Source of the DNA: JAHEEL01 sp964195545
Lineage (GTDB): Bacteria; Actinomycetota; Acidimicrobiia; Spongiisociales; UBA5794
Direction of reading: 5' to 3'
Length of the DNA: 50,414 nt
Assembly (NCBI GenBank): GCA_964195545.1
Contig: CAXMQQ010000012.1
Coordinates: forward strand, 1-50,414
Below, in pieces: positions 41,636-49,485 of the stretch. Each line of letters opens with the position of its first letter. The first letter of the stretch is position 1. The notes under the pieces were generated by a model. That model did no database searches, was not told where the DNA came from, and worked only from the letters and a program-made list of their open reading frames with translations. The translations under genes were made by a program, and so were the position numbers.

Positions 41636-44013
41636 CGGCCGACTATCCATTCGAGGCCAAACCCGAGAGCGGCGACCTCAAGACCGTTGGTAAACCGGTG
41701 GTCAGGATCGACGGCCTCGACAAGGTCAGCGGCGCCGCCGAGTTCGTTGACGACATCGACTTCGGACCCGGACTGCTGTACGCGGCCATCGCCGAGAGCC
41801 CGCACGCATACGCCAGGATCGTCTCCATCGACACGTCCAAAGCCGAGGCGGCGAAGGGTGTCGTCCGGGTCGCCACGGGCAAGGACTTCCCGTACAAGTT
41901 CGGCATGTACATGGAAGACCGCTACATCTTCGCCCAGGACTACGTCCGCTTCGTGGGTGAGCAGGTGGCGGGTGTCGTCGCTCGAAGCCATCGAGAGGCA
42001 GTGCAAGCAGTCAAGCTCATCGAGGTCGAATACGAGATCCTGACTCCGCTTCTCGACCCGAAGAGTGCGGTCGCCGATGGCGCCGAGCTGATCCATCCCG
42101 ATCTCGACGAGTACACCCACGTCCCCTGGTTCTTCCCCCAGACCGACACCAACATCGCTCACTTGAGGAAGGTCCGAAAGGGCGACACAGACATGGCGTT
42201 CGCCGAAGCCGACTACGTGCTCGAAGACACCTACCACGTGCCGCGCTACGCGCACTGCGCCATCGAACCACACGTCACCGTCAGCAAGTTCAACCATGCC
42301 GACAGACTCACCGTGTGGACTGCTTCGCAATCTCCGCACACGCAGCGTCATCTCTTCGCCGAAGCCCTCGCGCCGTTGGGACTCACCCATAAGGACGTTC
42401 GTGTCATCACGCCGTACGTCGGTGGCGGGTTCGGTGGCAAGGCGGGTGTCTCCATGGAGATCCTCGGTGCGGCCATGGCCACGCTGGTGAAGGGGCGTCC
42501 GGTCAAGCTGCGCTGGACCAGAGAGCAAGAGTTCTACAACACGTATCAGCGCCAGGGCGTTGTCGCCGAGCTCAAGGTCGGTGTCAAGAATGACGGAGAG
42601 ATCACCGCCGTCGAACACAAGCTCTATTGGGACGCCGGCGCGTACGTTGAGTACGGGGCCAACGTCGTCAATGCCGCGGGCCTTTCCGCGACCGGACCGT
42701 ATCGGGTGCCGAACATCACGAACGACTCGCTGTGCATCTACACGAACCTTCCCCCGGGCGGTCCATACCGTGGCTTCGGATACTCGGAGTTCCACTTCGG
42801 CCTCGAATCGCACATGGACCGCATCGCAGAGGCCATTGGGATGGATCCCGTTGAGTTCCGGCGCAAGAACGCCATCGTCGAAGGCGACGAACTCGCATAC
42901 GGCGCCTCGATGAACCCGTCGGGGATGATCGAGGCGATCGACAAGACCGCTGCAGCGATCAACTGGGGCGTCGCAGAGGAGTCCGACAACCCCAATACCG
43001 TGATGGGCAAGGGGCTGGCGCTGTTCTGGAAGGCGCCAGCGATGCCGCCGAACGCGTCCTCCGCCTCGTTCCTCAAGTTCAACGAGGACGGCAGTATCAA
43101 TATCACCGTGTCTGGCATGGAGCTCGGCCAGGGATACCTCACGGTGATGGCTCAGATAGCGAGCGAAGTGCTCTCTGTCCCTGTCGACAAGATCCGCGTC
43201 GAGACCCCGGACACAGACCGGAACCCGTACGAGTGGCAGACGGTTGCTTCGCATGTCACGTGGAGTTCGGGCCTCGCCGTCGAGAAGGCTGCCATCGAGG
43301 CTCGCGGGAAGATCTTCGACGTCATCCACCAGGTCTACGGCTACGAGGACGATTCGCTCTACCTCGAGGATGAAGCCGTCAGGTGCAAGACGGATCCCGA
43401 GTTCTCGAAGCCCCTGCGGGACTTCGTCATCGACGGCATCCAGACCGAGGACGGCACTTGGCGCGGCGGGCCGATCATCGCCAGTGGAAAGTTCATGCCA
43501 GAGTTCACGAACGCCAACAGCGATCCCGAGACCGGACAGGGTGGTCATCCCAACGTCCACTACACGGTGGGCGCCACCGGTGTCGTGCTCGAGATCGACA
43601 AGGAGACCGGTCGTATCTGGGTTCGCAAGGCCGCACTCGCAGTCGACGCAGGCCGCGCGATCAACCCGGATCTGGTGAACGGCCAGATCACCGGGGGTCT
43701 GGTCCAGGGACTGGCCACTGTCCTGTACGAAGACATGCGCTTCGACGAGGGCGGCAAGATGATGAATCCGACATTCACCGACTACAAGATCCCGACGGCC
43801 TTCGACATCCCCGATGAGATCATCCCGATCATCGTCGAAGTGCCCCAGCCCGACGGTCCATTCGGTGCCAGAGGTGTAGGAGAGCACACCATGATCGCTG
43901 CTGCCCCTGTGATCGCCAACGCCGTGTACGACGCACTCGGCGTCCGTATCAAGTCGATGCCGATCACCCAGGAGAAGGTCGCCATGGCGATCATCGAAAG
44001 AACCGAGAACTGA
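41632..44013 (+). CDS. Molybdenum hydroxylase large subunit (xanthine dehydrogenase family)
   Basis: 793 residues. Molybdopterin-binding features include VGGGFGGKAG, the PYRGFGYSEFHFGLE segment and the C-terminal PFGARGVGEHTM, whose Glu is the catalytic base of xanthine dehydrogenase-type enzymes. The PYRGFG loop differs from the VAYRCSFR motif of true CO dehydrogenase. These enzymes hydroxylate N-heterocycles with water. Beside a UraA permease and a barbiturase relative, hydroxylation of uracil or thymine to the barbiturate is the natural prediction. No XdhC/MocA maturation gene is present nearby. Confidence 0.92.
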   Translation: MTADYPFEAKPESGDLKTVGKPVVRIDGLDKVSGAAEFVDDIDFGPGLLYAAIAESPHAYARIVSIDTSKAEAAKGVVRVATGKDFPYKFGMYMEDRYIFAQDYVRFVGEQVAGVVARSHREAVQAVKLIEVEYEILTPLLDPKSAVADGAELIHPDLDEYTHVPWFFPQTDTNIAHLRKVRKGDTDMAFAEADYVLEDTYHVPRYAHCAIEPHVTVSKFNHADRLTVWTASQSPHTQRHLFAEALAPLGLTHKDVRVITPYVGGGFGGKAGVSMEILGAAMATLVKGRPVKLRWTREQEFYNTYQRQGVVAELKVGVKNDGEITAVEHKLYWDAGAYVEYGANVVNAAGLSATGPYRVPNITNDSLCIYTNLPPGGPYRGFGYSEFHFGLESHMDRIAEAIGMDPVEFRRKNAIVEGDELAYGASMNPSGMIEAIDKTAAAINWGVAEESDNPNTVMGKGLALFWKAPAMPPNASSASFLKFNEDGSINITVSGMELGQGYLTVMAQIASEVLSVPVDKIRVETPDTDRNPYEWQTVASHVTWSSGLAVEKAAIEARGKIFDVIHQVYGYEDDSLYLEDEAVRCKTDPEFSKPLRDFVIDGIQTEDGTWRGGPIIASGKFMPEFTNANSDPETGQGGHPNVHYTVGATGVVLEIDKETGRIWVRKAALAVDAGRAINPDLVNGQITGGLVQGLATVLYEDMRFDEGGKMMNPTFTDYKIPTAFDIPDEIIPIIVEVPQPDGPFGARGVGEHTMIAAAPVIANAVYDALGVRIKSMPITQEKVAMAIIERTEN

Positions 44014-44039
44014 ACAGAGCGAGAAGGAGCGAACAGAGA

Positions 44040-44798
44040 ATGTCCGTTGACCTAGAGAAGATTCTTCGACCAACGCCTGCAGACATGGCACCGTATGAAC
44101 CGAAGTACATGCTATTGGCCAGCGGCGAAGCCGCCGTGGTCCGCGCCGTCGATCGGGATGAGATCCCGGATCTACTGAAGCACGTCGAACCGCTACTGCA
44201 CGTAGAGCGTGACTACTACGACGTCGTGGCGTCCCGCGTGTACGCGGAGTTGCTCTCCCACTACCAGTACCGCTTCCAGGACCAGTACGTCCTCGCGGTG
44301 CAGGTCGATGGAGAGCTTGCCGCCATCGTCAACGGCCGTCAGGTGACGCCGAACCTTGGCCTTTCACTGCATACGTTGGCCCTGCGCCGCGGTCTTCGCA
44401 TCGGTGCTCACGCCTTCGCAGCGAAGATGGAGTACCACTTTGACGCGCTCGGGCACGATGAGGTCCTGATCGTCGCTGAGTCTCCGATCGGGTTCCGCCG
44501 ATGGATGATCGAATACAAGCTCGAGAAGCGCTTTGAGGTTCCCCACGAGCTCGGCGGTGTCCCCTCATGGGCACTCACGCGTGAACTGTTCGATGCCGCG
44601 AGGTCCTCCCTTGTCGTCGGTCGACGACCGGTCCCTCCGGAGATCCTCGACAAGGCGAAGGAAGCGATCCTCCCGCCGTCGGATCCGCCGACGCCGGCGC
44701 TCGATCCGCTCTCCGCGACGCGCTCGAAGTACGACCCGACCGCCACCGCACTCATGGTGGAGCGGTGGGCGATGGAGGAGGGGATCCAGGATGCGTGA
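44040..44798 (+). CDS. Uncharacterised protein, possibly GNAT-like fold
   Basis: 252 residues, AAGGAG 10 nt upstream, 26 nt after the Mo-subunit. I do not recognise the family. Residues about 30-165 have an alternating alpha/beta pattern with YVLAVQVDGELAAIVNGRQ, LHTLALRRGLRIGAHAFAAK and DEVLIVAESPIGFRRW. This could be a GNAT domain, although the acyl-CoA loop is not a good match. The C-terminal 60 residues are Pro-rich and probably flexible. It overlaps the thiolase-like gene by 8 nt, so it probably works with it. Acyl transfer or decarboxylation are both possible. Confidence 0.6.
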   Translation: MSVDLEKILRPTPADMAPYEPKYMLLASGEAAVVRAVDRDEIPDLLKHVEPLLHVERDYYDVVASRVYAELLSHYQYRFQDQYVLAVQVDGELAAIVNGRQVTPNLGLSLHTLALRRGLRIGAHAFAAKMEYHFDALGHDEVLIVAESPIGFRRWMIEYKLEKRFEVPHELGGVPSWALTRELFDAARSSLVVGRRPVPPEILDKAKEAILPPSDPPTPALDPLSATRSKYDPTATALMVERWAMEEGIQDA

Positions 44799-45966
44799 CG
44801 TCTATGTCGCCGGTATCGGCATAACCACCTTCACCCGCTTGGAGTTCGCTCTTTCGGAGATCGCGTCGTACGCGTCGATGATGGCGCTCAAGGACGCAGG
44901 GATCACCGAAGTCGATCAGGTCTACGTAGCCAATATGGGCGCTCCTCGGGTCAACCACCAGACGGCGCTCGCCAGCGCGGTCGTGGACAGCCTGAGTCTC
45001 ACTCCGGCCGGCGCTGCGGCGATCGAGAACGGGCCGGCTTCGGGTGGCTCAGCCATCAAGGCCGGGTTCCAGGCGGTCGCCTCCGGCATGGACGACGTTG
45101 TGCTCGTGGCGGGCGTCGAGCGGATGCGCGAGGTCAACGGCCTCGAAGCAACAGACTTCATTGCGACGCTCACGCATCCGATCGCTGAGTACATCTACGG
45201 CGTGACGCTACCGGCGCACGCAGCGATGTTCACCCGCTTGTATATGGACAAGTACGGCGTCACCGAGCGCCACCTTGCGATGGTCGGCGTCAAGAATCAG
45301 AATGCGGCACTCAAGAACGAGTGGGCCCATCTGCAGCAGGGGATCAGTCTCGAGGGCATCCTCGACTCTCCCGAGGCGATGACCAACAACCCGTATGTCG
45401 CCGAACCGCTTCGGTTCTTCGACGCCTGTCCGGTGTCCGATGGTGGCGCAGCCATCATTCTGGTCTCTGAAGAGAAGGCCAAGGAATTTGGCAGGCCGCT
45501 GATCAAGCTCAGCGGTGTGGGCCAGGCAACCGACACGCACTCTGTTCACGAGCGTGAAGAGCCGACCGATCTGCTCGCCGTCCGCAAGGCAGCGGGAGAT
45601 GCGTTTGCCATGGCCGGTTTGACGCCACAAGACGTCGATGTCGCCGAACTCCACGACGCGTTCACGATCCTCGAGATCGCTGAGAGCGAAGAGGTCGGAT
45701 TCTTCCCCAAGGGAGAGGGACACATCGCTCTCGAGAAGGGCGAGACGGCGCTCGGAGGGAAGATTCCCATCAACGTTGGTGGAGGGCTGAAGGGCCGTGG
45801 TCATCCGGTCGGAGCGACGGGAGTCGCCCAGGCATGGGAGATCGTCACACAACTGCGCGGGGACGGCGGGGAACGGCAGGTTGAAGGCGCCAGCGTCGGA
45901 TTCACCTGCAACTTCGGCGGCTTCGGCAACAACGTCGTTTGTCTCACGTTTGAGAAGGAGGCCTGA
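44791..45966 (+). CDS. Thiolase-like protein (SCP-x type) lacking the nucleophilic Cys
   Basis: 391 residues. Thiolase fold segments are clear: AAIENGPASGGSAIKAG, ELHDAFTILE and GGGLKGRGHPVGATG. The active-site Cys (normally in ACASGG) is Pro82, and the second Cys of the HDCF motif is Ala. The two His residues remain. Cys-less SCP-x thiolases paired with DUF35 proteins, such as Ltp2 in steroid catabolism, act as aldolases rather than thiolases. The next gene encodes just such a partner. The substrate is unknown. Confidence 0.88.
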   Translation: MRDVYVAGIGITTFTRLEFALSEIASYASMMALKDAGITEVDQVYVANMGAPRVNHQTALASAVVDSLSLTPAGAAAIENGPASGGSAIKAGFQAVASGMDDVVLVAGVERMREVNGLEATDFIATLTHPIAEYIYGVTLPAHAAMFTRLYMDKYGVTERHLAMVGVKNQNAALKNEWAHLQQGISLEGILDSPEAMTNNPYVAEPLRFFDACPVSDGGAAIILVSEEKAKEFGRPLIKLSGVGQATDTHSVHEREEPTDLLAVRKAAGDAFAMAGLTPQDVDVAELHDAFTILEIAESEEVGFFPKGEGHIALEKGETALGGKIPINVGGGLKGRGHPVGATGVAQAWEIVTQLRGDGGERQVEGASVGFTCNFGGFGNNVVCLTFEKEA

Positions 45967-46313
45967 TGGCTCGCGAGATCTACGCATACCGGTGCCGGCT
46001 GTGCGACACGATGCACTACCCGTTCCGGATGGTGTGCAAGAACTGCAAGCAGAATGACTTCTTCGAGTTCGATGCGGTTCCGCTTCCGAAGAGTGGAAAC
46101 CTCTTGACCTTCACCCGGGTCTATAACCTGCCGGCCCAATACGAGGTAGCTACGCTCGGGCTCGGCATCGTGGAGTTGGATAACGGGATGAGGATGCTGG
46201 GTCAACTCGACATAGAAGATCCCAAAGCCGGAATGGCCGTGAAGGGGAGTGTCGAGGTGGTTCGCAAGGAGACGTACGACGAATTCTACGGGATGGTGTT
46301 CAAAGAAGCATGA
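45966..46313 (+). CDS. DUF35 zinc-ribbon/OB-fold protein, thiolase partner
   Basis: 115 residues, 1-nt overlap with the thiolase-like gene (TGATG). N-terminal rubredoxin-like zinc ribbon with CRLC and CKNC about 12 residues apart, then an OB-fold (GNLLTFTRVYNLP, GLGIVELDNGMRMLGQL). DUF35 proteins bind SCP-x thiolase homologues and hold the CoA moiety, as in archaeal HMG-CoA synthesis and steroid side-chain retro-aldol cleavage. Confidence 0.9.
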   Translation: MAREIYAYRCRLCDTMHYPFRMVCKNCKQNDFFEFDAVPLPKSGNLLTFTRVYNLPAQYEVATLGLGIVELDNGMRMLGQLDIEDPKAGMAVKGSVEVVRKETYDEFYGMVFKEA

Positions 46314-46445
46314 CGCGAAGGAGAACCATGGAAGGCACCCAACAGCGGATGAAGGTCGAGGGGCCGATGGCCCCGTGCGCCCTTGGCCGATCCCGGGTGC
46401 GGCGAACATGACAGTCTTGACCGGGGCGATTGCCACCAGTCAGGT

Positions 46446-46462
46446 TCGGGCGACAAGCCCGA
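46446..46462 (+). other. Hairpins in the uraA leader region
   Basis: The 213-bp gap before the permease holds three hairpins: GGGGCC-gat-GGCCCC (46360-46374), TCGGGC-gacaa-GCCCGA (46446-46462, this entry) and the 14-bp stem at 46472-46503. A 27-codon reading frame (ATG 46328, AAGGAG just upstream) covers the first. I could not match the region to a known riboswitch class. Confidence 0.4.
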
Positions 46463-46471
46463 TGGGTAACA

Positions 46472-46503
46472 AAGAGAGTCATCCCGACCGGGGTGGCTCT
46501 CTT
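46472..46503 (+). terminator. 14-bp hairpin before uraA (terminator or attenuator)
   Basis: Arms AAGAGAGTCATCCC (46472-46485) and GGGGTGGCTCTCTT (46490-46503), loop GACC, all 14 positions pair (two G-T). No T-tract follows, and the permease ribosome binding site begins 10 nt later, so it may weaken readthrough or translation of the permease. Confidence 0.6.
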
Positions 46504-46526
46504 CGCTAATGGGAGAGGGAAGCCGT

Positions 46527-47774
46527 ATGGAATTGACGATGCAGAAGAAAACGGTGCTGGGTTTGCAGCACGTCGTGGCGATGTTCGGGGCAACGGTTCT
46601 TGTGCCGTTGCTGACGGGACTCAATCCGTCTGTTGCACTCCTTGCGGCCGGTGTTGGAACGTTGCTGTTCCACCTGGTGACCAAGCAGATGGTGCCGGTG
46701 TTCTTGGGGTCATCATTTGCGTTCATCCCGGCGATCATCATCGCCACCGAGCGCGGCTATTCGTGGGCGGCTATCGGACTCGGGATCATGGCTGCAGGCG
46801 TTCTCTACATTCTGATGGCATTGCTTGTGAGCCTTGTGGGCCACAAGGTGATCCAGCGGATCTTCCCTCCGATCGTGACCGGACCGGTCATCATCGTCAT
46901 CGGAATCACGCTGGCACCCGTTGCCATCACCATGTCAGAGGGCGCATGGTGGTTGGCTCTCATCACGATCGCGATCGTGGTCGTCGCGGCCGTCTTCTTC
47001 AAGGGCTTGTTCCGGATGCTCCCGATCTTGACGGGTGCGGTGGTCGGATTCATCCTGGGAGCGATCTTCCTCACGGAGTTCAGCTTCCAGGCCGTCAGCG
47101 ATGCTGCCTGGGTCGGTCTGCCCGACTTCACGTGGGGATTCGGAGACATTCAGTGGGCATCGATCGCCTTGATCGCTCCCATCGCTTTCGTCACGATGAT
47201 CGAACACGTCGGTGACATCATGGCCAACGGCAACGTCGTCAAGAAGGACTTCTTCGACGAGCCGGGGTTGCATCGGACCCTCCTGGGCGACGGCATCGCG
47301 ACACTGTTCGCCGGCATGATCGGTGGCCCGCCGAATACCACATACTCCGAGAACACCGGGGTGTTGGCCGTCACCAAGGTCTACGACCCGATGATCCTTC
47401 GGATCGGAGCGGTGTTCGCGATCTTCCTTGCGCTGATCCCGAAACTGTCTGCGCTCCTGAGGACGGTACCGGTTCCGGTGCTTGGCGGATTGTCGGTCGT
47501 CCTGTTCGGCATGATCGCAGCCGTTGGCTTGAGGACGCTGGTCACCGCACAGGTCGACTTCTCGAAGAGCCGCAACATGATCGTCGTTGGCTTGATCCTC
47601 GTGTTCGGCCTCGGCGTCAGTGGCCTTCAGAGCGCCCTTGCGATCGGCGATGTACCGATCTCGGGCCTGGCGCTCGCCGCTGTGGTCGGGGTCATCATCA
47701 ACCTGGTTCTCCCAATCAATGACGAGGAAGAGCAGATTGCGATGGCTTCAGAGGTGAAGACTGAACAGGACTGA
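46527..47774 (+). CDS. uraA: Uracil permease (NCS2 family, UraA type)
   Basis: 415 residues from ATG 46527 (GAGAGGG upstream; ATG 46509 is an alternative). The UraA signature is strong: LGLQHVVAMFGATVLVPLLTG at the start, GSSFAFIPA, and in the substrate region MIEHVGDIMANGNVV and GGPPNTTYSENTGVLAVTKVY. Fourteen membrane segments are expected. The NTTYSEN motif and QH start fit pyrimidine rather than purine NCS2 members. It imports uracil by proton symport. As the last gene of the operon it is the best clue to the pathway substrate. Confidence 0.93.
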   Translation: MELTMQKKTVLGLQHVVAMFGATVLVPLLTGLNPSVALLAAGVGTLLFHLVTKQMVPVFLGSSFAFIPAIIIATERGYSWAAIGLGIMAAGVLYILMALLVSLVGHKVIQRIFPPIVTGPVIIVIGITLAPVAITMSEGAWWLALITIAIVVVAAVFFKGLFRMLPILTGAVVGFILGAIFLTEFSFQAVSDAAWVGLPDFTWGFGDIQWASIALIAPIAFVTMIEHVGDIMANGNVVKKDFFDEPGLHRTLLGDGIATLFAGMIGGPPNTTYSENTGVLAVTKVYDPMILRIGAVFAIFLALIPKLSALLRTVPVPVLGGLSVVLFGMIAAVGLRTLVTAQVDFSKSRNMIVVGLILVFGLGVSGLQSALAIGDVPISGLALAAVVGVIINLVLPINDEEEQIAMASEVKTEQD

Positions 47775-47804
47775 CGATTCAGTCGTTCACACAAACAACT
47801 ACCG

Positions 47805-47833
47805 AAGGGGAGCCGGCACCACCGGCTCCCCTT
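47805..47833 (+). terminator. Terminator of the pyrimidine operon
   Basis: Perfect 12-bp stem AAGGGGAGCCGG (47805-47816) / CCGGCTCCCCTT (47822-47833), loop of 5. It lies 31 nt after the uraA stop. The end of the right arm, CCCCTT, provides a minimal pyrimidine tail. Confidence 0.75.
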
Positions 47834-47919
47834 CCGCGCACAAGGAGGAACGGGTGAGAACGCCTCGCCAGAGCTCGACCATGGCCGGATTCATCCCCGG
47901 CTATGGGCCGATCGGCACC

Positions 47920-47948
47920 TAGACGATTCCGAGGGGTGGGCCTAGGGT
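47920..47948 (+). promoter_or_regulatory. Promoter of the lipoprotein gene
   Basis: TAGACG (47920-47925), 17-bp spacer, TAGGGT (47943-47948). The predicted start is near 47955, with AAGGGG about 8 nt before ATG 48029. Confidence 0.5.
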
Positions 47949-48028
47949 TGAACGAGACGACTGAGATCCGCTTCTGATCGGTCGACGGAGACAGGCTGAA
48001 GATCCCACATGAACGAAGGGGAAGAACC

Positions 48029-48580
48029 ATGAGTCCGAGCGTCAAGAGGATCGCCCTGACGATCGCGGTGTTCTCGTTGCTGATGGCAGCGTGCGGGAGC
48101 GCCTCCGACACGGCCGCGGAGAAGCTTGCAGAGGAACTCATCGAGGCCGGCAGCGATGGCGATGTCAGCGTCGACGTCTCCGGTGATGGGGACGACATGA
48201 CGATCGAGATGGAGACCGAAGACGGTTCGATCTCAATCGGTGTCGGCACCGAACTGCCCGACGAACTCGACATCCCGGTCCCCGACGGTGGGGAGGTCAT
48301 GACCTCGTTCGTTTCCGATGACGGAATCTCGGTCTCCGTGAGCTACGACGGTGACCGCTTCGATGAGATCCATGGGTTCTACGAGGATTGGACGGGTAGC
48401 ACCGGTGATGAGTGGGAGCAGCAGACCTTCAACATGGAGAGCGACGAGGGAACGATCCGCAACACGATGTGGGTCGAGAGCTCCCAGAGCAGCGCCATCA
48501 ACCTCTCCGACTGCGCCGCCGTGGGAACACAGACGGACGATCCCGACGCCGCATGCCTGATCATCAGCCAAGGCGGGTAG
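48029..48580 (+). CDS. Small acidic lipoprotein of unknown function
   Basis: 183 residues. Sec-type lipoprotein signal with a basic start (SPSVKRIAL), hydrophobic core and lipobox LMAAC, predicting lipidation at about Cys22. The mature part is strongly acidic and beta-prone, with alternating Asp/Val runs (VSVDVSGDGDDMTIEM). Two late Cys residues (about 161 and 175) could form a disulphide. I recognise no family. It is a monocistronic gene convergent with the nuclease gene. Confidence 0.8.
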   Translation: MSPSVKRIALTIAVFSLLMAACGSASDTAAEKLAEELIEAGSDGDVSVDVSGDGDDMTIEMETEDGSISIGVGTELPDELDIPVPDGGEVMTSFVSDDGISVSVSYDGDRFDEIHGFYEDWTGSTGDEWEQQTFNMESDEGTIRNTMWVESSQSSAINLSDCAAVGTQTDDPDAACLIISQGG

Positions 48581-48591
48581 CCGAGTAGCCC

Positions 48592-48618
48592 CGACGGACC
48601 ACGGACTACGAACTAGCG
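48592..48618. repeat. Heptanucleotide repeats between the lipoprotein and nuclease genes
   Basis: Units cgacgga, ccacgga, ctacgaa and a fourth, ctagcgg, that runs into the nuclease stop codon. They belong to the CTACGGA type that reappears 900 bp downstream at 49486. Confidence 0.65.
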
Positions 48619-49434
48619 GGTGTACATCCACCGGTCCACCACGTTGCCGTGGCGGTCTTGAAGGATGACCGTATCGCCGCCGTTCGACCAGATGGACCGC
48701 TCTGAGCACCAGTACACGGTGTCGGCGCGATCCTCGCCACATCCAGTTCTGACCGTCACAGACACACCCGGTATCAGATTGAGATCGGTGAAAACGTAGC
48801 GGTTCCGGGACGACTCGTCACGCAGCATCCAATCTGCGAGATTCAACGGTTTCGCGCCTTCGTTCGAGATCTCTACGTATTCGTCGTCAAGTCGCTCGTC
48901 ATCAGAGCCTGGCGGGTCGTGCTCCACAACGGTGATCGTGGCACCGAGTGGTGGCGGCGGTCCGCATGCGTCGGGGGCCCACATCCCGGACCCTGCATCG
49001 GCGGCCACGTCCCCGATCTCGACGAACCCATCGTTGTACCGGTGGTCACCCTGGAGCGTGACGGCATGCCCCTCGGCAAGCATGGTTCCGTTGATGATCT
49101 TGCCATCGACATAGACGTAGCGCAGGAGGCGTCCGTATTGGTCGGTGTCGTCTGCGGTGTCTTCAACGAGAATGAGATCCCGATCGGCGATCAGGCTGGT
49201 GAGAGCGCCTCGCGCCTCATCGCCGAAGCACTCGCCCCACTCTGGAGCATTGATGCCGAGCAGGCGAACTTCCTCCCTCCGCCCGTCGATGTCGACCTCC
49301 ATCGAGTCCCCATCGAACGCATAGACAAGCCGGCCCGACGTCCCGTCCGAATCGAACGTCGAAACCCCAGAACCGGCGCATCCGGCAGCGCCGAGCACAA
49401 CAACGACGACAACGACGACGAACCGAATGAACAT
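48613..49434 (-). CDS. Secreted thermonuclease-like lipoprotein with lamin-tail domain
   Basis: 273 residues from ATG 49434. Signal with a run of Val and the lipobox GAAGC (Cys about 19). Residues about 35-155 are a staphylococcal-nuclease domain: AFDGDSMEV, EVRLLGINAPEWGE and QYGRLLRYVYV carry the Asp, Arg, Glu and Arg expected in the active site. Residues about 175-270 form a lamin-tail domain (DEYVEISNEGAKPLNLADWMLRD, split motif). Such proteins degrade extracellular nucleic acid at the cell surface. Freed nucleotides could feed pyrimidine catabolism, though that link is only contextual. An upstream in-frame ATG (49473) is less likely. Confidence 0.88.
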   Translation of the reverse strand: MFIRFVVVVVVVVLGAAGCAGSGVSTFDSDGTSGRLVYAFDGDSMEVDIDGRREEVRLLGINAPEWGECFGDEARGALTSLIADRDLILVEDTADDTDQYGRLLRYVYVDGKIINGTMLAEGHAVTLQGDHRYNDGFVEIGDVAADAGSGMWAPDACGPPPPLGATITVVEHDPPGSDDERLDDEYVEISNEGAKPLNLADWMLRDESSRNRYVFTDLNLIPGVSVTVRTGCGEDRADTVYWCSERSIWSNGGDTVILQDRHGNVVDRWMYTR

Positions 49435-49441
49435 GGCGCCA

Positions 49442-49447
49442 ACGCTA
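49442..49447 (-). promoter_or_regulatory. Putative leaderless -10 box of the nuclease gene
   Basis: TAGCGT on the minus strand, ending exactly 7 nt before the ATG at 49434, with no ribosome binding site visible. Confidence 0.45.
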
Positions 49448-49485
49448 GGCCCCCAAGAGAACGAACCCGCCATGTCGGTCCCGCA

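Noticed and set aside
41542..44091. An 849-codon open frame antisense to the Mo-hydroxylase large subunit, and similar long antisense frames at 38686-40353 and 4228-5481
   Set aside because: They are mirror frames created by high-GC codon bias opposite strongly supported genes; their translations show no domain motifs, and they lack plausible starts.
44040..44798. Firm assignment of this protein as a GNAT acetyltransferase or malonyl-CoA decarboxylase
   Set aside because: The acyl-CoA binding loop does not match the (Q/R)xxGx(G/A) pattern, so only a tentative fold suggestion is kept.
46314..46526. A known purine, guanidine, Moco or PyrR-type leader before uraA
   Set aside because: I could not find the diagnostic conserved loops of these classes; only generic hairpins can be supported.
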